In this document: in pieces, positions 44,837 through 52,927 of the stretch
How the letters are laid out: each line of letters starts with the position of its first letter
Numbering within the stretch: position 1 is the first letter of the stretch
From: Clostridiales bacterium
GTDB taxonomy: Bacteria; Bacillota; Clostridia; Oscillospirales; CAG-272
DNA: 64,000 nucleotides
Assembly: GCA_022793655.1 (NCBI GenBank)
Contig: JAAWDG010000014.1
Coordinates: 160,636 to 224,635, forward strand
Direction of reading: 5' to 3'
The notes under the pieces: generated by a model
The model's input: the letters and a program-made list of their open reading frames with translations, nothing else
Database searches by the model: none
Told to the model about the DNA's origin: nothing
Program-made: the position numbers and the translations under genes

Positions 44837-45403
44837 CTATGAGATTTTTTGTTTTTTTAATTCTTCATATTTTTCTTTTACGCTGATCATGTCTTGCAGC
44901 ATCTCTTCTCGCCGGCGGGGGTCGCGCAGCAATAGAGAGGGATGATACACCGCTGTCATCAAAAAGTCTCCCTTTTGCTCCCATATGCCATGATCACGGG
45001 TGATTTTAAAGTCTTCACGAATCAGCCGTTGGGCTGAAATGCGCCCTAAGCACACAATCATTTTCGGTTTGATTTGTCGGATTTGTTCACGCAGATATTC
45101 AAAACAAGCGTCTTTTTCTTCTGGCAGAGGATCACGATTCTTAGGCGGACGGCATTTCAGCATGTTTGCTATATACACATCTTCTCGTTTGATGTCGACC
45201 GCGCTAAGGTATTTATCAAATAATTTACCGGCTGCGCCAACAAAGGGAATGCCTAACTCATCCTCTTTGGCACCTGGCGCTTCGCCAATAAACATTAGCG
45301 TTGCATCGGGATTGCCTGCACCGAATACAGAATGAAGCTTAGTTGCGCCAAGCGAACACTTGTCGCAGTTGATACATTCTTTTTCTAACAAATCTAAAGT
45401 CAT
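44837..45403 (-). CDS. Family 4 uracil-DNA glycosylase (iron-sulfur)
   Basis: Removes uracil from DNA. The 188 aa protein has GEAPGAKEDELGIPFVG (about 40-56) with the family-4 catalytic region, cysteines CINCDKC near the N-terminus and KC in MLKCRPPKNRDP that hold a [4Fe-4S] cluster, and the YHPS DNA-binding motif. The ATG overlaps the MecA-like gene stop by 4 bases, so they form an operon. A second UDG-fold enzyme (at 36483) handles inosine. Confidence 0.93.
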   Translation of the reverse strand: MTLDLLEKECINCDKCSLGATKLHSVFGAGNPDATLMFIGEAPGAKEDELGIPFVGAAGKLFDKYLSAVDIKREDVYIANMLKCRPPKNRDPLPEEKDACFEYLREQIRQIKPKMIVCLGRISAQRLIREDFKITRDHGIWEQKGDFLMTAVYHPSLLLRDPRRREEMLQDMISVKEKYEELKKQKIS

Positions 45404-45987
45404 TTGAGTATAGACAACCGTTCTACCGCGTTCTCAGCGCATATGGCAACGCCATGTTCCTTAATAAAGGCTAAGCTCTGATCAGCCCGTATGCGTTTGC
45501 CGTATTCACTGAGGATGGGATAGTGAGGAACGCCTTTCCCCCTTTCGTTTACCGAGTATGTATTATTGTTTTGTTTAAAATCTTCACTAATGGCTAAATA
45601 GTATTTTTCGTTTAACGAATAAAGCGCGCTTCTGTCTTTAAAGCCGTATTGCTGAAGGAAATGGCAGGCTTGCGCAAGAAATGAAAAATCATCAAAGCAG
45701 TATACAGCACTTAGCGCGTGAAGTTCTGTATCGATTTCATCAAACCCAAGTTTTGTGACATACATTTCACAACCGCCGCAGCGGCCAGGATAGATTTGAA
45801 CAAATATTTTTTCATCCCCGGTGTCAAAGCCAGTTTCTTTTTTGGCTTCGTTTAAGATCTCTCGAAAGGCTTCTTTCGTTGCACTGCAATCATAATCTAA
45901 TTTATCGCAATCAAGGTTGTAGCATTTAAGATCGCCTTCGCTCAGCATGACCTTCAGTTTGCTTTCATTAATTTTAATCAGTTCCAC
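45400..45987 (-). CDS. MecA-like adaptor protein
   Basis: The 195 aa protein begins MELIKINESKLKVMLSEGDL and continues with ATKEAFREILNEAKKETGF, which resembles the N-terminal substrate-binding domain of MecA, the adaptor that feeds ComK and other proteins to ClpCP. The C-terminal half (about 75-195) resembles the ClpC-binding domain only loosely. Cys-rich spots (CYNLDCDKLDYDC, CGGC) are unusual for MecA. The GTG start follows AGGTGATT. It is first in an operon with a uracil-DNA glycosylase. Target and protease are not identifiable here. Confidence 0.7.
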   Translation of the reverse strand: MELIKINESKLKVMLSEGDLKCYNLDCDKLDYDCSATKEAFREILNEAKKETGFDTGDEKIFVQIYPGRCGGCEMYVTKLGFDEIDTELHALSAVYCFDDFSFLAQACHFLQQYGFKDRSALYSLNEKYYLAISEDFKQNNNTYSVNERGKGVPHYPILSEYGKRIRADQSLAFIKEHGVAICAENAVERLSILK

Positions 45988-46005
45988 ATTTAATCACCTG
46001 TTATC

Positions 46006-46034
46006 ATTATATATCGAAAAGGCGATTTGCGTAA
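46006..46034 (-). promoter_or_regulatory. Predicted promoter of the mecA-like/udg operon
   Basis: Minus strand: TTACGC, 17-nt spacer, TATAAT, about 20 bases before the GTG start. Confidence 0.6.
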
Positions 46035-46078
46035 CCCCTAAAAATCTGTCTTATTTTCATTATTTTACCACAAAACTA

Positions 46079-46107
46079 TTGAAAAGGGAACAGAAAAAAG
46101 GTATCAT
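46079..46107 (+). promoter_or_regulatory. Predicted promoter of the C39-like gene
   Basis: TTGAAA (46079-46084), 17-nt spacer, TATCAT (46102-46107), 29 bases before the ATG. Confidence 0.55.
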
Positions 46108-46136
46108 AAAGAAAAAAAGAAAAAAATAACGAAAAA

Positions 46137-47318
46137 ATGTCAAAAAACAAAAAAGCAATTTTAAAATTATCTTTGTTAGCCGCTCTTTTAGGGGGGTGTT
46201 TTTTGACGTTGTTATCAGGTTCGGCGCCCGCTCAAAGGCACAAGGTTACGGATGTCATGTCCACAAAAGGCGCGCATGATCTGTGGCAGGTTTGGCATGA
46301 AATTGAGCAAGGCCCGTCTTTTGTAGGAAAGGCAGGCAAGGATTACAACCAGGGAATCATGACCAGTGATACGGGCACATCGGTGGATTTGGTGGTGCAG
46401 TGGGAAGCCAAGCACTTAGAGGAACAAGCGGCGATTGAGTTAATGATACGCATTTATTTGGTATATGAGGATTCGATCACACTGCCCGAAAAAACAGGAA
46501 ATCGTCTTACGGTCAATGATAAAACGGTTTATTTTGCAGTAGATGAGGCGGTTGATTATCCGTCAAGTGCTTCACCTCTTTTGCTATATGTCTATCAAAC
46601 AAGAGTGGAAAGGCCTTTAGAGGGCGAATTTTTGGTGCAGGTGGCAGCCGAATATGATTTTGGCGGGCAGATTGACGGATATGATTTTGAAACGCTCAAA
46701 GCGCAGGGAACGATTTGTATTTCGGATAAATATCGTGATATGCCTGAGCAAGCCTCCCTCACGATTGACATGGTGCGGCAGTATCCCGAATTGCCGAATG
46801 GCTGTGAAACCACCTCGCTTACCATGGTGTTAAATCATTTGGGTTATTCGGTTTCAAAGATGGATTTAAAAAATCAGTATTTGCCAATTGGTTCTGCTAA
46901 TTTTTATGCATATAATATTGGCGATCCGGCCGACCGTCATAGCTATGGTTGTTATTCGCCAGTCATTGTTGAAACGGCCGACAAATTTTTGAAAGATAAT
47001 GGCGGCGTGCACCAAGTATATGATTTGACACATTATGATATAGAAGAAATTTATTATCAAGTGAGCATGGGGCATCCTGTCATTGTGTGGATTACACAGA
47101 ATTTGTTGATCCGTCCGTCAATCACAAGGGTTTGGCAGGAGGCAGACAAAGCGTATTATTGGAAGGGCCCCCTTCACTGCGTCGTTCTGATTGGTTATGA
47201 TCAGCAGGAAAACACGGTCACGTGGGCAGATCCTTTATATGGCGTGAAAACGGGAGAGATGGCTCTATTTGAGACGCGGTGGCACCAAATGGGAGAGCAA
47301 GCGGTGGTTGTTTATTAA
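46137..47318 (+). CDS. Exported C39-like cysteine peptidase
   Basis: The 393 aa protein has an N-terminal signal or anchor (about 8-30), a beta-rich region (about 60-200), and a C39-like papain-fold domain (about 215-385). The catalytic Cys is in LPNGCETTS (about 224), the His in HCVVLIGYD (about 347) and the Asp in WADP. Such domains cleave peptides or wall links outside the cell; no leader-peptide system or bacteriocin gene is nearby, so a bacteriocin role is not supported. The ATG lies in an A-rich leader with no clear ribosome binding site. Confidence 0.78.
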   Translation: MSKNKKAILKLSLLAALLGGCFLTLLSGSAPAQRHKVTDVMSTKGAHDLWQVWHEIEQGPSFVGKAGKDYNQGIMTSDTGTSVDLVVQWEAKHLEEQAAIELMIRIYLVYEDSITLPEKTGNRLTVNDKTVYFAVDEAVDYPSSASPLLLYVYQTRVERPLEGEFLVQVAAEYDFGGQIDGYDFETLKAQGTICISDKYRDMPEQASLTIDMVRQYPELPNGCETTSLTMVLNHLGYSVSKMDLKNQYLPIGSANFYAYNIGDPADRHSYGCYSPVIVETADKFLKDNGGVHQVYDLTHYDIEEIYYQVSMGHPVIVWITQNLLIRPSITRVWQEADKAYYWKGPLHCVVLIGYDQQENTVTWADPLYGVKTGEMALFETRWHQMGEQAVVVY

Positions 47319-47414
47319 ATGAGAAAATCGGGATAAATGTTGTCTTTTAGGGGGATTCTCTTGTCAGTAGAGTGCCGTGAATGCAATGATAGAATGGATT
47401 TTTAAAAGGATAGG

Positions 47415-47443
47415 TTGCAAATTAAGTATCTTTTTTCTAAAAT
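47415..47443 (+). promoter_or_regulatory. Candidate promoter of the PAP2-like gene
   Basis: TTGCAA (47415-47420), 17-nt spacer, TAAAAT (47438-47443), 27 bases before the ATG. Confidence 0.45.
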
Positions 47444-47470
47444 GGTAAAAAATGTTGACAGAGGTTTACC

Positions 47471-48058
47471 ATGAAAGAAAAATGTGCAAAAATCATACGA
47501 ATTATCAGTATACCACCTATTTTGGTGAGCGCTTTGCTTGGGTTTCTTTTTGTGCAAAGTACAGGGGTGGTTCATCATGCTGCCGAACTATGTTTGTCGA
47601 TTTTATTTTTAGCGATTATACCGGCTTTGGCTTATCCGTTACAAAAAGTTTTTCCTGCCTATCGGCATAAAGGACGTGCAGGTCAGCGGAATTTGGCTTT
47701 TTTATTTACCATTGCGGGTTATTCGGCAGGGCTTATTTATGCGGTGATTTATCAAGTAAGCCGGGGACTTTTTGAAATTTATTTAGCCTATTTTTTATCC
47801 TGTGCGGCCCTTTTGTTTGTCAATAAAGTCATGCATAAAAAGGCCAGCGGACATGCGGCGGGTATTGTAGGGCCGCTATTATTTTTAATACGGTTTATCG
47901 GCCCGTGGATGATTCCTGTCACGATGATAATTTACGTTCTTATCTTTTGGTCCTCTGTGACGCTTAAGCGTCATACGCCGGGCGAATTTGTGTTTGGTAC
48001 GCTGCTCAGCATAGCGGCTTTTGCTGTGACTTTATTGATTAGTATGTTGATATACTAA
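47471..48058 (+). CDS. PAP2-superfamily-like membrane protein
   Basis: The 195 aa protein has about six hydrophobic helices. KASGHAAGIVGP (about 124-135) and LKRHTPGEFVFGTLL (about 167-181) match the second and third phosphatase motifs of PAP2 lipid phosphatases, where His and Arg are catalytic; the first KxxxxxxRP motif is not evident. It could be a lipid-pyrophosphate phosphatase or an inactive relative. GAGG lies 7 bases before the ATG. It is followed directly by the T-box promoter. Confidence 0.68.
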   Translation: MKEKCAKIIRIISIPPILVSALLGFLFVQSTGVVHHAAELCLSILFLAIIPALAYPLQKVFPAYRHKGRAGQRNLAFLFTIAGYSAGLIYAVIYQVSRGLFEIYLAYFLSCAALLFVNKVMHKKASGHAAGIVGPLLFLIRFIGPWMIPVTMIIYVLIFWSSVTLKRHTPGEFVFGTLLSIAAFAVTLLISMLIY

Positions 48059-48072
48059 ATGTGAAAAAAGTA

Positions 48073-48101
48073 TTGACAGCAAAAAACGATTGTGCTATAC
48101 T
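48073..48101 (+). promoter_or_regulatory. Promoter of the T-box operon
   Basis: TTGACA (48073-48078), 17-nt spacer, TATACT (48096-48101); transcription would start near 48108. Confidence 0.85.
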
Positions 48102-48107
48102 AACAAA

Positions 48108-48384
48108 AAATAAGAGCAAACCGATGAGGCGAGAGTAAAGTCATAAATGACGCCTACAGAGAGCGGGGAATGGTGGAAACCCGTGGAAGGTCGTATGGCA
48201 TAATGGTTCGCCGAGGGGAAGGGGAAAGACCGTATGTGGTTTAGTATCCAGACCGTAAGCCTGCGTTAAAGGCAGAAATGTGTTAGCATTTTGGATGAGG
48301 TCATTTGTATAAATGACAAATAAAGGTGGTACCGTGGATTTATTCCGCCCTTTGAGCAGTTTCGCTCAAAGGGCGTTTTGTTTT
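48108..48384 (+). promoter_or_regulatory. T-box riboswitch leader, probable Trp (UGG) specifier
   Basis: T-box leaders bind an uncharged tRNA and allow read-through. Seen here: Stem I k-turn (GAT-GA-GGCG at 48123-48131 with CGCC-GA at 48209-48214), loop-E AGAGTA (48132-48137), the distal GGTGGAA, the T-box AAAGGTGGTACCGTGG (48322-48337), and the terminator CGCCCTTTGAGC/GCTCAAAGGGCG with GTTTTGTTTT (48346-48384). Stem GTCATA/TATGGC (48140-48145, 48194-48199) frames the specifier loop, where AA-TGG puts UGG at 48204-48206. The T-box base that meets the tRNA discriminator is U, expecting A73, while tRNA-Trp usually has G73; a G-U pair or another specifier (AUG) remains possible. Confidence 0.9.
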
Positions 48385-48433
48385 AAGCAATATAGTCACC
48401 GTGTGGCTAAAGTAAATGAAAAGAAAGAGGTGT

Positions 48434-49504
48434 ATGGATGTGGCCAAAATCGATTTTGCATTTCCTGCCTATACCATGGGTGAAAGCAGCTATGAGCGAA
48501 TATTTGAAATATGCAGACCATATGGTGAGCGGGCTGTCCTCATCGGTGGGAAAACGGCCTTGTCTAAGGCCGAAGCAAAAATCCGGCGGAGTGGCATGAA
48601 CATTACCAGTGTTCTGCATTATGGCGGCGAGGCCAGTTATGAAAATGTGCAGATGTTGCTGGAACAAAAAGCAGTTGCCGATGCGCAGATGATTTTTGCC
48701 GTGGGCGGCGGCAAAGCGCTGGATACCGCCAAATGTGTGGCGGCCAAAACCGGGTTGCCGGTTTTCACGTTTCCAACCATTGCGGCAACTTGTGCTGCTT
48801 CGACAAGTGTGTCGATTATGTATCATGCCGACGGACGTTTTTTGGCTCCTTATTTCTTTGAGCAGGGGCCTGTACATGTGTTTATTGATACAACCATGAT
48901 AGCAAAAGCACCCTCTAAATATTTTAGGGCCGGTATGGGAGACAGCTTGGCTAAGTATTTAGAGAGTGAGCTGTCAAGCCGGGATGAAGCTGTGCCGTCT
49001 TATATTGCCCAAGGGGTAAACAAAGCGAAAGAGGGTTATGACGTCATCATGCGTTATGGCAAAAAGGGTTATGAGGCCGCTTTACAGGGGCTGGCGGACG
49101 AATCGTTTGCCAAAACGATAGAGGCTGTGATTATGACGATTGGTGCTGCGTCTGTTTTATTGACAAAGGATCACATCATTGATTATAATACTGGTCTTGC
49201 ACATGCTGTGTTTTATGCGATGACCGCGTATGAGCATATCGAAAAGAACTATTTGCATGGCGAGGTGGTCGCTTTTGGCTGTTTAATTTTAATGCTGGTT
49301 GATCACGCGGCCGATTTTGAAACGCTTTATGATTTCAATCGATGGTGTCGCTTGCCGACACAGATGAAAGAATTAGCATTTACCGATGCTATGGAGGTAG
49401 AATTGCTTCCTAAAATTATAGCTATGCCTGATATCGCGCATAACGCATATCCGATTGAGCTTGCCATGCTGCAAGAGGCATTTAGCCAATTAAAAACAAA
49501 ATAA
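48434..49504 (+). CDS. Iron-containing alcohol dehydrogenase / glycerol dehydrogenase-like
   Basis: The 356 aa protein belongs to the Fe-ADH/dehydroquinate-synthase superfamily and is closest in motif to GldA: GGGKALDTAK (about 91-100) binds NAD, and metal ligands sit in GMGDSLAKY, LAHAVFYAM and LHGEVVAFG. The substrate is not evident; glycerol dehydrogenase is a family label only. It is the first gene of a T-box operon with an amino-acid ABC transporter and a shikimate-kinase-like gene, so a role with aromatic 2-oxo or hydroxy acids is possible, by inference. The ATG at 48434 follows AGAGGTGT; ATG 48416 and GTG 48440 are alternatives. Confidence 0.8.
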   Translation: MDVAKIDFAFPAYTMGESSYERIFEICRPYGERAVLIGGKTALSKAEAKIRRSGMNITSVLHYGGEASYENVQMLLEQKAVADAQMIFAVGGGKALDTAKCVAAKTGLPVFTFPTIAATCAASTSVSIMYHADGRFLAPYFFEQGPVHVFIDTTMIAKAPSKYFRAGMGDSLAKYLESELSSRDEAVPSYIAQGVNKAKEGYDVIMRYGKKGYEAALQGLADESFAKTIEAVIMTIGAASVLLTKDHIIDYNTGLAHAVFYAMTAYEHIEKNYLHGEVVAFGCLILMLVDHAADFETLYDFNRWCRLPTQMKELAFTDAMEVELLPKIIAMPDIAHNAYPIELAMLQEAFSQLKTK

Positions 49505-49537
49505 AATAGATAGTTTTGATAACGAAAGGAAAATACA

Positions 49538-50542
49538 ATGAAAAAATTATTATTGATCATGTTGGCCCTTGTAACGGCCCTTTTGGTCTTAGCCGGCTGT
49601 CAGAATAACGAAGAAAAAACAGGCGATACAAACCAAACGGCTGAAAAACCGAAATTTGGCGTTATTTCGCTGGTAGAAAACAGCGCGTTTACTGACATGA
49701 GGGACGGTATTTTTGAAGGACTTAAAAACTATGGCTATGTAAACGGCGAAACGGCTGTCATTGATTACCAATGCGCCGGCGGCGATATGGGGACGTTAGC
49801 AACGATTGCTTCCAGTATGAATGATGGCAGTTACAAAGCTATTTTCACGATTGCCACCCCGCCAACCCTTTCCTTTTTAGCAACCGAGAGTGAAACACCT
49901 TTGTTTTTCTGTGCGGTGTCGGGTCCGGTAGCAGCCGGTGTAGTGGCAGATTTAAATCAGCATGCTGAAAACGTAACAGGCACCTCAAATGCCATACCCG
50001 TGGAAGATATTTTTGCACTTGCCGATAAACTGACCCCCGGCTACAGCAAAGTGGGCCTTATTTCAAGCGGCAAAGAGTCTAATGCGACCAATACGGCGGC
50101 GTTAGCTAAAAGTTATTTAGAAAACAAAGAAATTGATTATTATGAAGTAACAGCTGAAACCTCTGCCGATGTCGAAACAGCGGCCAATGCGATTGCGGCT
50201 GAAAAATGCGATATTTTATTTATTCCGAATGATTCTGTGATTCAATCGGGCGTGGCAAAGTTGGCGGAAATTTGCAATGAAAAGGGCATTCCTACCTATG
50301 CTTCTTCGGTGGCTACCGTGGCTTCGGGCTGTTTTGCTACTGTCGCGATTAACGACTTTGATATTGGTAAGCTGACGGTTGATTTATATGCAGAATACAA
50401 AAACGGCAAAGATATTAAAGACATTCCTGTACTGGTGTGCGACGCGGAATACTGTACCGTCACAATTAACAAAGAAACGGCGCACGCATTGAATGTGGAT
50501 ATACCAGAAACATTGCATGCAGAATTGGTTGAAAACAATTAA
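49538..50542 (+). CDS. TrpX-type ABC transporter substrate-binding lipoprotein
   Basis: The 334 aa protein has a lipoprotein signal with lipobox LAGC (Cys about 21) and the ABC_sub_bind (PF04392) fold: FGVISLVENSAFTDMRDGIFEGL, then FTIATPPTLSFL and FCAVSGPVAAG. This family supplies tryptophan or tyrosine in TrpXYZ-type systems. It is followed by permease and ATPase genes in the same operon under a T-box, consistent with aromatic amino acid uptake. AAAGGAAA precedes the ATG. Confidence 0.88.
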   Translation: MKKLLLIMLALVTALLVLAGCQNNEEKTGDTNQTAEKPKFGVISLVENSAFTDMRDGIFEGLKNYGYVNGETAVIDYQCAGGDMGTLATIASSMNDGSYKAIFTIATPPTLSFLATESETPLFFCAVSGPVAAGVVADLNQHAENVTGTSNAIPVEDIFALADKLTPGYSKVGLISSGKESNATNTAALAKSYLENKEIDYYEVTAETSADVETAANAIAAEKCDILFIPNDSVIQSGVAKLAEICNEKGIPTYASSVATVASGCFATVAINDFDIGKLTVDLYAEYKNGKDIKDIPVLVCDAEYCTVTINKETAHALNVDIPETLHAELVENN

Positions 50543-50588
50543 GTGAGACAATCGGCAAGAAACATAGAGCGTAGAGAGAGTTATTGAA

Positions 50589-51542
50589 ATGAGTTATTTT
50601 ATTGGTGAAATACCGATGGGCCTTGTGTATGCGGTGTTGGCTATGGGCGTTTTTATTAGCCTGAGGGTACTGAATGTGCCTGATCTAACAACCGAAGGCT
50701 CTTTTGGCATCGGCGCTATTTTGGGCGGGGTGGTCGGTGCGTCGCTGGGGGCGTTTTGGAGCCTGCCGGCGGCGGTACTCGCCGGTGCGTTTGCCGGCCT
50801 GCTTACCGGTTTTATGCAGACAAAACTTCGTATACATCCGGTACTTTCGGGCATTATTACGCTGAATATGCTGTATAGCGTGAATTTGTATACGATTCAT
50901 GTGGCCACTGAAAAATTGTCCGGCATTAAAAATACCAATCTGAATTTTGGAAAAAACACGATTTTTCGTATGATTATGGATAAGCTGTCTATTGCCCCGA
51001 ACTCGATAACGGGCAGTGCTTTGAAAATGGCTGTTTTGTGTGCTGTGCTGGCTATTTTGCTGATTCTTTTGGTCTGGTTCTTTTCGACCAATACGGGTCT
51101 TGCCATACGCGCTACGGGCAATAATCCCGATATGGTACGTGCTTCCAGTATTAATGTAGACCGTATGAAGATCATGAGTTTATGTATCTCGAATGGATTG
51201 GTGGCGCTGTCAGGCGCGCTTTGTGCGCAGCTTGGCGGATACACTGATTTTGGGCTTGGCAGCGGTACTTTGATTCGCGGCCTTGCCGCTGTGGTGCTGG
51301 GCGGTGCCATTTTAAAAGGCAGCCGGATTTTGACAGGTCTTTTAGCCTCTGTTTTGGGGGCGCTGTTGTATCAGATTTTGGTGGCCTTTGTGGTTCGCTA
51401 CAAATTGTTCGGCGCAGATAGTTCGGATATGAAGTCGATTACCATTGCCGCTGTCATGGCGTTTGTGCTGGCCTTGCCGGCCATCCGGACGTATATAAAC
51501 AGTAAACGCAGCCATAAACAAGGGGGGCGCAAAAATGCTTGA
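50589..51542 (+). CDS. TrpY-type ABC transporter permease
   Basis: The 317 aa protein has about eight to nine membrane helices of the branched-chain amino acid permease fold (PF02653): LRVLNVPDLTTEGSFGIGAILGG near the N-terminus and ALAVVLGG-type LIRGLAAVVLGGAIL in the middle. It would form the membrane channel for the TrpX-like binding protein and the ATPase. Its 3' end overlaps the ATPase gene by 8 bases. GAGAGAG precedes the ATG. Confidence 0.9.
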   Translation: MSYFIGEIPMGLVYAVLAMGVFISLRVLNVPDLTTEGSFGIGAILGGVVGASLGAFWSLPAAVLAGAFAGLLTGFMQTKLRIHPVLSGIITLNMLYSVNLYTIHVATEKLSGIKNTNLNFGKNTIFRMIMDKLSIAPNSITGSALKMAVLCAVLAILLILLVWFFSTNTGLAIRATGNNPDMVRASSINVDRMKIMSLCISNGLVALSGALCAQLGGYTDFGLGSGTLIRGLAAVVLGGAILKGSRILTGLLASVLGALLYQILVAFVVRYKLFGADSSDMKSITIAAVMAFVLALPAIRTYINSKRSHKQGGRKNA

Positions 51543-52329
51543 AATCAAAAATGTCTCCAAGACCTTTGCGCCTGGCACAGTAAATGCCAAAAAGGCGCTG
51601 CAGCAGCTTTCTTTGACTGTCAAGGATGATGATTTTATTACGATTATTGGCTCGAACGGAGCTGGTAAAAGCACTCTGTTTAATGTGATCTGCGGCAATT
51701 TCCTGCCGGATGAGGGACAGCTTATACTGGATGGCAAAGATATTACCTATGAAAAAGAGTATAAAAGAGCAAGGCAAATCGGGCGTGTATTTCAAGATCC
51801 TATGCGGGGCACAGCGCCGGATATGACATTGGAAGAAAATTTGGCGCTTGCTTATAAAACATCTGGTGAGCACGGCTTTTGCAAAGCGTTAAGTCGTAAG
51901 AAAAAAGACTATTTTAAAGAGCAAGCGGCCCGCTTTCATATGGGGCTTGAGGACCGAATGAAAACCAAGGTGGGCCTTTTGTCAGGCGGTCAGCGTCAGG
52001 TGGTAACGCTGCTGATGAGCACCATGATCACCCCGAAACTGCTTTTGTTGGATGAACATACAGCCGCGCTTGACCCCGCAACGGCGGAAAAAATCATGGA
52101 GATTACAAAAACCGTGGTGGCCGAAAACAAAATTCCAACCCTTATGATTACCCACAATATCGAACAGGCGCTCACCACCGGAACCCAAACTGTGATGATG
52201 GACGATGGCCAGATTCTTCTTGCCATTGACAATGAAAGACGGGCTGGTATGAGCGTTGAGGGACTATTAGCCTTATATAAGGAAAAAAAGAACGAAAATT
52301 TTGCGAACGATCGGATGTTGATGTCATGA
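51535..52329 (+). CDS. TrpZ-type ABC transporter ATP-binding protein
   Basis: The 264 aa protein has Walker A GSNGAGKST (about 39-47), signature LLSGGQRQV (about 149-157), Walker B LLLDEHTAALD (about 169-179) and a switch His. It energises the preceding permease. GGGGGGCGC lies just upstream of the ATG, inside the permease gene. The stop overlaps the next gene (ATGA). Confidence 0.93.
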   Translation: MLEIKNVSKTFAPGTVNAKKALQQLSLTVKDDDFITIIGSNGAGKSTLFNVICGNFLPDEGQLILDGKDITYEKEYKRARQIGRVFQDPMRGTAPDMTLEENLALAYKTSGEHGFCKALSRKKKDYFKEQAARFHMGLEDRMKTKVGLLSGGQRQVVTLLMSTMITPKLLLLDEHTAALDPATAEKIMEITKTVVAENKIPTLMITHNIEQALTTGTQTVMMDDGQILLAIDNERRAGMSVEGLLALYKEKKNENFANDRMLMS

Positions 52330-52832
52330 GCAACGTCACTCTCATTGGTATGCCGGGCTGCGGCAAAAGTACGCTGGGCGTGCTTTTGGCCAAAATATTG
52401 CTCTATCAGTTTGTGGATACGGATCTTTTAATACAGCAAAAAGCTGGCGCACCGCTTCGGCAAATTCTTTCAGAGCAAGGGAACAGTGCTTTCAGCGTTT
52501 TGGAAAATCAGGTGATTGGTTCTTTGTGTGCTGAGAGAACAGTCATTGCCACCGGCGGCAGCGCGGTTTATTGTCAAGAGGCGATGACGCATTTAAAACA
52601 AATGAGCAAGCTTGTTTATATTAATATTTCATATGAGGAAATGGCGCGGCGGGTAGGCGACTATTCAGCCCGTGGAATTGTGCTGCGAGAGGGCATGGAC
52701 CTTCGTGCGATGTACGAGGAACGATTGCCTTTATATCGAAAAGCCGCCGATATAGAGTTTGTTTGGGAAAAACAGAGCGCGTCAGAGGCGGCCACCAAGA
52801 TCGCAGGTATGCTGCAAGTCTGTATGCAGTAA
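52326..52832 (+). CDS. Shikimate-kinase-like P-loop kinase with altered active site
   Basis: The 168 aa protein has the shikimate kinase fold: P-loop GMPGCGKST (8-16), VDTD (about 30-33), and RLPLYRKAAD, the lid/substrate Arg region. However, the shikimate-binding FRxxE is FSVLE (about 56-60, Arg lost) and the TGGG loop reads TGGSA (about 76-80). It may phosphorylate another small alcohol or be a weak shikimate kinase. It is the last gene of the T-box operon and overlaps the ATPase gene by 4 bases; a terminator follows. The gene symbol is withheld because of the changed residues. Confidence 0.75.
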   Translation: MSNVTLIGMPGCGKSTLGVLLAKILLYQFVDTDLLIQQKAGAPLRQILSEQGNSAFSVLENQVIGSLCAERTVIATGGSAVYCQEAMTHLKQMSKLVYINISYEEMARRVGDYSARGIVLREGMDLRAMYEERLPLYRKAADIEFVWEKQSASEAATKIAGMLQVCMQ

Positions 52833-52877
52833 AATCTTACTTTTTTGTTAAGAAATAATCATAAAAATTAAGCGATA

Positions 52878-52916
52878 AAAAATCTTCTTTTCTTGTCGAA
52901 AAGAAGATTTTTTGCT
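52878..52916 (+). terminator. Terminator of the T-box operon
   Basis: AAAAATCTTCTTTTC pairs with GAAAAGAAGATTTTT around TTGTC, ending in a T-run. The -35 of the next promoter lies in its loop. Confidence 0.85.
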
Positions 52917-52921
52917 ATAAT
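52893..52921 (+). promoter_or_regulatory. Terminator-embedded promoter of the polysaccharide deacetylase gene
   Basis: TTGTCG (52893-52898, terminator loop), 17-nt spacer, TATAAT (52916-52921). The ATG is at 52928, so the mRNA would start at or next to the start codon (leaderless). Confidence 0.6.
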
Positions 52922-52927
52922 AATAGT

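Noticed and set aside
46137-47318. Bacteriocin-processing C39 peptidase
   Set aside because: No ABC transporter fusion, no leader peptide with GG motif and no immunity gene nearby; the protein has its own export signal.
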